Below are positions 1-4,896 of a stretch of 5,396 nt of DNA, piece after piece. The DNA comes from Betaproteobacteria bacterium. Lineage in GTDB: Bacteria > Pseudomonadota > Gammaproteobacteria > Burkholderiales > Usitatibacteraceae. The position numbers and the translations under genes are program-made. The DNA is taken from positions 1 to 5,396 of the forward strand of contig JANYFH010000190.1 in assembly GCA_025362705.1 (NCBI GenBank), read 5' to 3'. The stretch's first letter is position 1. The number at the start of each line of letters is the position of its first letter. A model generated the notes under the pieces. The model ran no database searches and was not told the origin of the DNA. It saw only the letters and a list, made by a program, of their open reading frames with translations.

Positions 1-35
1 GCGCTGCATTGGGCGAAAAAGCGCGGTTGATTTAG

Positions 36-199
36 GGAGCCTCTGATCAAGTCCATTCCGAAAATCTTGCGTTGATATTCGGGCATCTGCTTCGTTGCAC
101 TCCTCGTGCGGTAGCTTAAGCAACGCACCTTCGTCGCACGCCTTGCATATGCCCCAATCTGAACACAATCTTTTCGAAAGCGACTTAATCAGAGGCTCC
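36..199. mobile_element. MITE-like palindromic element with about 55-bp imperfect terminal inverted repeats
   Basis: The outer arms start GGAGCCTCTGAT and, compared by hand, agree at about 44 of 55 positions (36-90 against the reverse complement of 145-199). The centre of symmetry falls exactly on GCTTAAGC (114-121). Directly outside the arms lie TTAG (32-35) and TTAA (200-203). These fit the YTAR-type 4-bp target duplication known for IS5-group elements, with one base diverged. There is no ORF of note inside. I see a transposon-derived miniature element; assignment to an IS5-like parent is inference. Transcribed, it would fold into a long hairpin and could end or insulate transcription just upstream of the acyltransferase gene. 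A chromosomal repeat of another kind (REP/ERIC-like) is the alternative. Confidence 0.65.
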
Positions 200-233
200 T
201 TAACGCGGCTCACCGCGGTCGGAACGGATTCGC

Positions 234-839
234 GTGGGTAAAGGCATGTTCGACATTGTGCCAGCCTCATACGCACGTCGCGGCAGCACGCTCAACAGGG
301 CAATCGGGCGCATGTTGATGCGGCTTTCCGGTTGGCAATTTGAAGGCGTGTTGCCTGACGTTCCAAAGGTTGTCATTGCCGTCGCACCGCACACGACTAA
401 CTGGGATTTCGTGATCGGCGTGATGGTGCTGTGGGCACTCGACATCAGGATTTCATTCCTCGGAAAACACACGCTGTTTCGCGGCGTGTTTGGTAAATGG
501 ATACGCTCCATTGGCGGCATTCCTGTTCATCGTGACTCAACGCACGGCGTCGTTGGCGATGCAGTACAGGCGTTCAGTCAAGCTGACCGGATGGTGCTGG
601 CACTCGCTCCTGAGGGTACGCGGCAGCTCGACAAGGGATTCAAAATGGGATTCCTGCACATCGCGCATGGCGCAAATGTGCCGGTGCTGCTTGCCTACTT
701 CGATTTTTCACGCAAGGTGATTGGATTCGGCCCGTTGTTACCAACTACTGGTGATGTGACGCACGATATGAAATTCGTGCTGAATTTTTATCGGCCGATC
801 CGCGGCAAATACCGGAAAGCATGGCAACAGGAATCCTGA
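234..839 (+). CDS. PlsC-like 1-acylglycerol-3-phosphate acyltransferase family protein
   Basis: A 201-residue protein of the glycerophospholipid acyltransferase (LPLAT/PlsC) superfamily. Such enzymes move an acyl chain from acyl-ACP or acyl-CoA to a lysophospholipid at the inner face of the cytoplasmic membrane. The family motifs are in order: the catalytic HX4D box as H53-TTNW-D58, the GGIPVHR block at 94-100, the EGTR box at 127-130 (substrate phosphate binding), and a VPVL block at 149-152. There is no clear membrane-spanning segment, and the length is short compared with typical PlsC (about 240), as in many compact family members, so the true acyl acceptor is uncertain. The start is weakly defined: GTG at 234 has a poor CGGA ribosome site 5 nt upstream, while ATG at 246 (residue 5) is an alternative. 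It stands alone, between the palindromic element and the sRNA locus. Confidence 0.85.
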   Translation: MGKGMFDIVPASYARRGSTLNRAIGRMLMRLSGWQFEGVLPDVPKVVIAVAPHTTNWDFVIGVMVLWALDIRISFLGKHTLFRGVFGKWIRSIGGIPVHRDSTHGVVGDAVQAFSQADRMVLALAPEGTRQLDKGFKMGFLHIAHGANVPVLLAYFDFSRKVIGFGPLLPTTGDVTHDMKFVLNFYRPIRGKYRKAWQQES

Positions 840-843
840 AATC

Positions 844-889
844 GCACCGCATCAGCGCGGCTTGCCGCCGCATTGCTCTATCGCGGTGC
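844..889. repeat. inverted repeat GCACCGC / GCGGTGC with an inner GCGG/CCGC hairpin
   Basis: Perfect 7-bp arms lie at 844-850 and 883-889, with a second small hairpin (857-860 with 865-868) between them. No T-run follows, so it is a poor Rho-independent terminator for the acyltransferase gene that ends at 839. Relative to the predicted sigma54 start (about 971) it spans -127 to -82, the usual place for an enhancer-binding-protein site, with the IHF site between it and the promoter. Either reading (activator site or 3' RNA structure of the upstream gene) is possible; the activator is not identified. Confidence 0.35.
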
Positions 890-913
890 ACCATAATCTT
901 CACTGCAATACGT

Positions 914-926
914 TAACTAACTGATT
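914..926 (-). promoter_or_regulatory. IHF-consensus binding site
   Basis: Read on the minus strand the site is AATCAGTTAGTTA, which fits the IHF consensus WATCARNNNNTTR at every defined position. Its centre is near -51 relative to the sigma54 start point predicted at about 971. This is where IHF typically bends DNA so that an upstream activator can touch sigma54 polymerase. The match is seen in sequence; binding is inferred. The consensus is loose, so its position together with the sigma54 box is what makes it credible. Confidence 0.6.
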
Positions 927-944
927 CCATTAATTTGTAGTGGT

Positions 945-960
945 TGGCACGGCAAATGCT
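945..960 (+). promoter_or_regulatory. sigma54 (RpoN) -24/-12 promoter
   Basis: TTGGCACG followed by GCAA and ATGCT matches the sigma54 consensus YTGGCACG-N4-TTGCW at all but one defined position. The invariant GG (946-947) and GC (958-959) have the required 10-bp spacing. Counting from C959 as -12 puts the start near 971. This falls at the foot of the first hairpin of the putative sRNA, so promoter and RNA structure support each other. Transcription would need ATP-driven activation by an enhancer-binding protein, which is not encoded in this window. Confidence 0.8.
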
Positions 961-968
961 ATGTAAGT

Positions 969-1047
969 AATGCGGTGGTTCACTCCATCGTATTTCTCCT
1001 CCGAGAGCGGTTTGCCCGATGCCCCAAAGGCGTCGGGCATTTTTTTT
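969..1047 (+). ncRNA. putative sigma54-dependent trans-acting small RNA with anti-Shine-Dalgarno loop
   Basis: A compact RNA of about 78 nt is predicted from the sigma54 start (969-971) to the terminator. Hairpin 1 pairs 969-978 with 985-994 over 10 bp (two G-U pairs) around a TTCACT loop. Hairpin 2 pairs TCTC (995-998) with GAGA (1003-1006), leaving CTCC (999-1002) exposed as a tetraloop. The wider motif CTCCTCC (996-1002) is complementary to strong ribosome binding sites. Hairpin 3 is the terminator. No plausible coding frame of its own is needed to explain the stretch. Known RNAs with analogous logic are Vibrio Qrr RNAs (sigma54-driven) and alpha-proteobacterial sRNAs with CCUCCUCCC motifs, but I recognise no sequence family here. 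Function is inferred as translational repression of mRNAs. An untranslated leader with an attenuator is unlikely because no rightward gene follows the terminator. Confidence 0.7.
1013..1047 (+). terminator. Rho-independent terminator of the putative sRNA
   Basis: A 10-bp stem TGCCCGATGC (1013-1022) pairs with GCGTCGGGCA (1030-1039) with a single T-G wobble. The loop is 7 nt (1023-1029) and eight T's follow (1040-1047). There is no T-run on the minus-strand side, so it works rightward only. It sits 174 nt past the acyltransferase stop codon but only about 40 nt past the predicted sRNA start, so it belongs most naturally to the sRNA. It could also catch read-through from the acyltransferase gene. 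Confidence 0.9.
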
Positions 1048-1122
1048 GTGCGACGGCTTTACGAAGACTCGGATCGCCCGGCCAAAGTGTCCTGACGATT
1101 CCAGGGATACGGCGGGTGAAAC

Positions 1123-1638
1123 TTACTTGGCTGGCGCGAACAGACTCGCGTAAGTCGGGATCTGCTCTTTCAGTCCGTCACGGAGCTTGCTTGACGCCGC
1201 AAAGAAATCCATTTCTGATTTGCCACTGCCTTCAGGGTTTTTGTAGGCCAGAACAAGCAGTCCGATGTGACCACCTGCCGCGTCACGCAAGGGCATCATC
1301 ATTACAAATTTTTTCACCGCGTCCTTCGGTCGATTCCACCGCGGATCGATGATGGTAATGCCCAGTTCGACAACCATCACATCATCCGGATCATCCGGAT
1401 TGCCGATGCGCTCCGGGTACGATCCGGCGAACATGGTGTACACCTTGGACAATCCGGGTGGCACGCCATGAAATGTAACGCTCAAAAGCTCCGGATGTTT
1501 CGCCATGATTTCTTCCGACAGCTTTTGCGCGTGCATTTTGTGCGTGGGTGCGGTCCAGTTCTTCTCAGCTGCCCAAAGTGTTGTGGCACTGAAAGTGCCG
1601 AGTGCTGCGAACAACATCATCTTTGTAAATGTTTTCAT
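1123..1638 (-). CDS. exported protein of unknown function, single-domain paralogue of the duplicated-domain protein at 2095-2961
   Basis: A 171-residue protein with a Sec signal peptide (two lysines in residues 1-6, hydrophobic core 7-22, probable cleavage near LWAA at 21-24), so likely periplasmic. The mature part (about 36-161) aligns with both repeats of the neighbouring protein. It starts with HAQKLSEEIMAKHPELL (36-52), has a central acidic stretch NPDDPDDV (80-87), then MPLRDAAGGHIGLLVLAYK (115-133) and a closing helix KLRDGLKEQI (151-160). The order helix, beta strands, acidic loop, D-x-x-G-x-x-I-G-x-L hairpin, C-terminal helix recalls PAS/Cache-type extracytoplasmic sensor folds, but I do not recognise a named family. 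It lacks the GDEDDMRVINTGK block of its paralogues. Only a weak ribosome site (GTGAG) precedes the ATG. It is convergent with the sRNA and divergent from the rightward gene set. Confidence 0.8.
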   Translation of the reverse strand: MKTFTKMMLFAALGTFSATTLWAAEKNWTAPTHKMHAQKLSEEIMAKHPELLSVTFHGVPPGLSKVYTMFAGSYPERIGNPDDPDDVMVVELGITIIDPRWNRPKDAVKKFVMMMPLRDAAGGHIGLLVLAYKNPEGSGKSEMDFFAASSKLRDGLKEQIPTYASLFAPAK

Positions 1639-2094
1639 TATTTTCTCACTTGGTTAATAGGGTTGTACAACCAACGACGAGCACGCTGAAAGAAATTGCA
1701 GAAATTGTGCGCCTGTCGTGACTCATGTGCCCGCGTTCCGGGCACCGAAAGCATATTCAAGCCAGAGCGTACGATAAGGATAGTTACGTATCCTGAATTG
1801 AACCTGAAATCAGGCGCAACATTTGCGGCACCCATATGAATCAGTATTGGCCTAACTACTGCTGATCTTGTATTTGAGCGCGCGACACAATACACAATAC
1901 GCGATCGCTCTTATTCGCAAGTAAATACAGACAATCATTTTCTAATTCCGCGCACTGTCGCTCAATTGTTTGCGGTTTTTCAGGTTCGATTCAGGTAAGC
2001 GAATCACACTGCGCAGCACGATGGGCACCTGCGAGTCTCACTGCGCGCCGTGAACAGGTATGCCGGAAAAAATTTCAGACAGGAGGATTTTTCA
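1639..2094. other. divergent intergenic region, no convincing gene
   Basis: These 456 bp separate the two divergent paralogues and must hold their promoters, but I find no convincing -35/-10 pair. Features visible: a perfect 12-bp palindrome GGTTGTACAACC at 1661-1672, 23-34 bp upstream of the minus-strand ATG; an inverted repeat AGGATA-N6-TATCCT at 1777-1794; GATTC-N8-GAATC at 1988-2005; and a weak GG-N10-GC sigma54-like box at 1847-1863 pointing right. Each is common enough by chance to be only a candidate. An 85-codon minus-strand frame (1638-1895) overlaps the area but has no homology I recognise and no start signal. Confidence 0.5.
2081..2087 (+). promoter_or_regulatory. Shine-Dalgarno AGGAGGA fixing the start at 2095
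   Basis: A near-ideal ribosome binding site ends 7 nt before ATG 2095. The longer frame opens with GTG at 2050 and has no such site. The protein starting at 2095 begins directly with a signal peptide, so 2095 is the real start. Confidence 0.85.
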
Positions 2095-2961
2095 ATGTTA
2101 CGCACTGCATTATTGTTGCTCGCGACCGCGTTTGCCATGCCCGTGTTCGCGCAAATTCCCGTAAAGAATTACGGACAGGCGCTGGTCGATGAAGTGGTTG
2201 CCAAGAATCCCGGATTGCTCATCATTGTCATGCATGTCACACCACCAGACAGCCGCGACAACCTCATCATCGCCTCCAACATCGGGCGCATCGGCAAGCA
2301 GGGTGACGAAGATGATATGCGCGTCATCAATACCGGAAAATCGAATCTGGAAGTTGCCCACGGTGGCGAACGTTTTGAAGTCGAACTTGTGTTGCAGGAT
2401 GTCGGCGGCGACACCATCGGAGCGCTCGGTTTGGTGTTTCCATTCAAGGCAGGCGTTGACAAACTGGCGCTGGAAAAACGCGCCGTACGCATCAGGGACG
2501 GACTGAAACGACGCATCTCTAACGCGGGAAATCTGATGGAGCCATTTCCATTCGACCCGCTCGCCACCACAAAGAACCACGCCCAGAAACTGGTGGACGC
2601 AGCGATGGCCAAGCATCCCGAATTGCAGATACTAATGATGCATGTGGCGCCGACTGGCGCCAAGGACAATATCATTCTGGCGTCATCCATTGGTCGTCAT
2701 GGCAAGAAAGGTGACGAGGACGATATGCGGGTGATCAACACTGGCAAACCTAATCTCGAAGTCAATTCGACCGGCAAGCGCTTCGAGGTCGAACTGGTAC
2801 TGCAGGACACATCCGGAAAAACCATTGGTGCGCTCGGCACGGTGTTCGCCTATAAGGACGGCGACGACAAAGGTAAGCTGCAAAAGAAAGCGGAGGCGAT
2901 CCGGGATGAGCTGCGCAAACAAATTCCGTCGATTGAAAAACTGACTGAACTTGACCCGTAA
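2095..2961 (+). CDS. exported protein with two tandem copies of an uncharacterised (PAS/Cache-like?) domain
   Basis: A 288-residue protein starting at ATG 2095. Residues 1-19 are a signal peptide (MLRTALLLLATAFAMPVFA), so it is probably periplasmic. The rest is two copies of one domain: residues 25-142 and 161-278, offset by exactly 136 residues, without gaps, identical at about 73 of 118 positions by hand alignment. The most conserved blocks are GDEDDMRVINTGK (70-82 and 206-218), RFEVELVLQD (93-102, 229-238), TIGALG (107-112, 243-248) and IRD-x-L near the end of each copy. The minus-strand neighbour carries a third, diverged copy. The predicted alternation of terminal helices around beta strands, with a conserved acidic loop, suggests a small ligand- or metal-binding sensor-like fold; this is inference. 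No membrane anchor or enzymatic motif is visible. The propeller gene follows after 41 nt, so co-transcription is likely. Confidence 0.85.
   Translation: MLRTALLLLATAFAMPVFAQIPVKNYGQALVDEVVAKNPGLLIIVMHVTPPDSRDNLIIASNIGRIGKQGDEDDMRVINTGKSNLEVAHGGERFEVELVLQDVGGDTIGALGLVFPFKAGVDKLALEKRAVRIRDGLKRRISNAGNLMEPFPFDPLATTKNHAQKLVDAAMAKHPELQILMMHVAPTGAKDNIILASSIGRHGKKGDEDDMRVINTGKPNLEVNSTGKRFEVELVLQDTSGKTIGALGTVFAYKDGDDKGKLQKKAEAIRDELRKQIPSIEKLTELDP
2167..2928 (+). repeat. intragenic tandem domain duplication, period 408 bp
   Basis: Copy 1 is 2167-2520 and copy 2 is 2575-2928. They stay in register over 118 codons without an indel, joined by an 18-codon linker. The DNA copies differ widely at third positions while the protein blocks stay identical. 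This points to an old duplication under purifying selection, not a recent copy event. Confidence 0.85.
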
Positions 2962-3002
2962 AAATAGTAAATGGACATCAACCGCATTCAAGGAGATTCA
3001 AT

Positions 3003-4082
3003 ATGACCCGCCGTATTCCCGCAATCCTGTCCTGCACGGTTCTGTTTGCCGCAGGTCTCTGCGCGGCTCCGGCTCAGGCGCAATTTACGCCGGCCGCTTC
3101 TACAAGTGCAAAACCAGTCGAATCGCTGCGTCTGGCCGGGCGCACAGAGTTACCTGGCTACACCGGGGACTTCGATCATTTTGAAGTCGACTTGAAAGGC
3201 AATCGCCTTTGGCTCGCGGCGGAAGACCACAGTACGCTCGACGTGTTCGACCTCAAGACCGGCAAACTGTTTAAGAGTCACCAAGGGATCGTCGACACGC
3301 CGCACGGCATTCTTTATCTGCCTGAAAAGAATCGTTTGATCGTGACCGACAGCGGCGGCAAAGCGCAAATCTCGAAGGTGATCGACGCGACCACCTACAA
3401 AGTCACTGGCACGATCAAGCTTCCCGCGCCCGGCGCAGATGCGATGGCCTATGACCCTTCGCGCAAGCGACTCTATATTGTCAACGGTGGTCGGGATGCC
3501 AAGATGAAAGAGACATATTTGTCCGAGATCGATCCAGTAACGTTAAAGCATTACGGTGACATCAAGTTTGATACCGACAAGGTCGAAGCCATGGCGATCG
3601 AGCAGAAAGGCAACCGGCTCTACATCAACGTCACCGGCAAGGGCTACATGGCTGTGATCGACAAAGACAAGCGCGCCGTTATCGCGACATGGCCGATCAA
3701 GGAAGCCGAGACCAACGCGCCGCTGGCTTTCGATGAGGTGAACAAGCGATTGTTCGTCATCACCCGCAAACCAGGCAAGCTGATCATTCTGAATGCGGAG
3801 ACCGGTGCAACCATCGCCAGCTTCAAGGCGCCCGAACGCTGCGACCAGGTTTTTTTCGACGAAGTCAATCGTCGCGTTTATGCGCTGGGCGGAGAGGGCT
3901 ACATCGGCGTGTTCCTGCAGAAGGATAAAGACCACTACGAAGAATTGGCTCGTGTGCCGACCGCGTCAGGCGCCAAGACCGGCATCCTGATTCCTGAACT
4001 GAAGCGCCTCTATGTGGCGGTTTCTCCGGGCGAAGGCAAGACCGGCGCGGCGATTCTTTGGTTTGACGTTGCGGCCAAGTAA
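3003..4082 (+). CDS. YncE/YVTN-type seven-bladed beta-propeller, periplasmic
   Basis: A 359-residue protein with a signal peptide cleaved probably after AQA (residues 24-26). Seven repeats of the form (K/N)RL(Y/W/F)(I/V) start near residues 67, 109, 154, 203, 247, 289 and 333, about 42-49 residues apart, which is a complete seven-blade propeller. Several are preceded by D-P/E-x-(N/R) turns (for example YDPSRKRLYIVNG 150-162 and FDEVNKRLFVITR 243-255). This repeat style is that of the YncE/YVTN family, whose members are secreted binding or scaffold proteins; E. coli yncE lies next to a TonB receptor gene, as here. No catalytic site is recognisable, and the ligand is unknown. AAGGAG (2990-2995) lies 7 nt before the ATG. 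The 41-nt gap after the duplicated-domain gene, with no terminator, suggests one operon. Confidence 0.85.
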   Translation: MTRRIPAILSCTVLFAAGLCAAPAQAQFTPAASTSAKPVESLRLAGRTELPGYTGDFDHFEVDLKGNRLWLAAEDHSTLDVFDLKTGKLFKSHQGIVDTPHGILYLPEKNRLIVTDSGGKAQISKVIDATTYKVTGTIKLPAPGADAMAYDPSRKRLYIVNGGRDAKMKETYLSEIDPVTLKHYGDIKFDTDKVEAMAIEQKGNRLYINVTGKGYMAVIDKDKRAVIATWPIKEAETNAPLAFDEVNKRLFVITRKPGKLIILNAETGATIASFKAPERCDQVFFDEVNRRVYALGGEGYIGVFLQKDKDHYEELARVPTASGAKTGILIPELKRLYVAVSPGEGKTGAAILWFDVAAK

Positions 4083-4206
4083 TGCAGTTGATTCTTTCCA
4101 ATGCATGAAGCGTTACGGGATGCAGAGTTCGATTCAAAGTCATCGAAGCCACATCGCCCGATAACGCGATGCAGACACCGAAAACGGGGTCACAAGGGAT
4201 ACAACC

Positions 4207-4766
4207 ATGAGCGAAGCAGAGGCAATTGATCGCTACGATTCCACGACCATTCGGCTTCACTGGATGTCGGCGTTGCTGGTCGTCCTGCTTTGGGCAAGCG
4301 CGCAAATCATCGATTATTTTCCGAAAGGCACGCCGCGGATTACGATGCGCAGCATCCACATCGCGATGGGAATCACGCTGGCACTGACTGTCGCCTATCG
4401 ACTATGGTGGCGGCGGCACCGGGGCGGCATTTGTCGCCTGCAGGCAGCGGTCTGTTGCAGTTCCTGTCACAAACGATTCACACCGGGCTCTATACCTTGC
4501 TGGTGGTCGAGCTGGTTCTCGGCTTCAGCAATGTCTGGATACGTGGCGACAATATTTTCACGCTGTTTACCATTCCTGCGTTCGATCCGGGCAACGCGGC
4601 GCTCCGCGACCTGGTTGAGGACCTGCATGGTCTGGTGGCAAACATCATCCTGTCAGTTGCAGGCATTCACGCGGCGGCGGCTCTCGCCCATCATTTTGTG
4701 TGGCGCGACGGCCTCATGCTGAGGATGCTCAACAAAAATTTAGTGAAACAACGTAGCAGCGGCTGA
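4207..4766 (+). pseudogene. cytochrome b561 (CybB family), interrupted by a one-base frameshift
   Basis: CybB-type b561s are four-helix inner-membrane dihaem proteins that pass electrons between quinol or other carriers and periplasmic acceptors. ATG 4207 follows AAGGGA (4194-4199). Residues 1-72 hold helix 1 (from H18) and helix 2 (from H51), ending YRLWWRRHR. The frame then leaves the family, while the frame one base behind resumes with GRHLSPAGSGLLQF and completes helices 3 and 4. Adding one G to the GGGG run at 4421-4424 restores a continuous 186-residue protein with the expected length. Its four haem-ligand histidines would be H18, H51, H141 and H155, spaced as in E. coli CybB. All ligands and helices are intact on both sides, so this is either a very recent mutation or a sequencing/assembly error. 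Without repair, translation would continue out of frame to about 4722. Confidence 0.85.
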
Positions 4767-4804
4767 GTGTCCGCGATTCGTTAATTCGGGCGCGAGCGCA
4801 GCCA

Positions 4805-4838
4805 CAGGTTGAAAGAAGATGCCGACGTTCAGGTTGAA
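4805..4838. repeat. direct repeat CAGGTTGAA x2 in the receptor leader
   Basis: Two perfect 9-nt copies lie at 4805-4813 and 4830-4838, 25 bp apart, upstream of the receptor gene. They could be paired half-sites for a regulator, but a 9-nt repeat is weak evidence. Confidence 0.25.
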
Positions 4839-4844
4839 TTCAGA

Positions 4845-4869
4845 TTCACGGCGTAACTTCTGCCGTGAA
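4845..4869 (+). promoter_or_regulatory. perfect inverted repeat in the receptor leader (hairpin or operator)
   Basis: TTCACGGC (4845-4852) and GCCGTGAA (4862-4869) are perfect 8-bp arms around a 9-nt loop. The repeat ends 12 nt before the AGGAGG ribosome site. There is no T-run on either strand, so it is not a Rho-independent terminator. It may be an operator or a 5' leader hairpin affecting translation of the TonB receptor. It does not resemble a Fur box. Confidence 0.5.
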
Positions 4870-4881
4870 ACATATAACTAT

Positions 4882-4889
4882 AGGAGGAG
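4882..4889 (+). promoter_or_regulatory. strong Shine-Dalgarno AGGAGGAG of the receptor gene
   Basis: The AGGAGG core is placed 9 nt before ATG 4897 and confirms that start. GGAGGAG (4883-4889) is fully complementary to CUCCUCC of the putative sRNA (996-1002). Confidence 0.85.
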
Positions 4890-4896
4890 TGCAATC

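Noticed and set aside
1..30. Possible C-terminal end of an upstream rightward gene (ALHWAKKRG then TGA)
   Set aside because: Nine codons are too few to recognise; another frame is also open for a similar length.
975..1352. 125-codon rightward frame across the sRNA and the minus-strand gene
   Set aside because: It runs through the terminator hairpin and antisense to a real signal-peptide protein; its composition is not protein-like.
1847..1863. Second sigma54-like box (TTGGC...TGCT with GG-N10-GC spacing) pointing to the gene at 2095
   Set aside because: It matches only the core bases; several -24 region positions differ. A match this loose is expected about once by chance in the window.
1638..1895. 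85-codon minus-strand reading frame upstream of the exported protein gene
   Set aside because: No recognisable domain, no ribosome site, no signal peptide and an unbalanced composition; it covers the divergent promoter region.
2050..2094. GTG-started N-terminal extension of the duplicated-domain protein
   Set aside because: It would bury the signal peptide, and the strong AGGAGGA site lies inside it, placed for ATG 2095.
1984..4136. Shared 10-mer GTTCGATTCA at 1984-1993 and 4127-4136, upstream of two genes
   Set aside because: Several shared 10-mers are expected by chance in 5.4 kb, and the flanks do not align.
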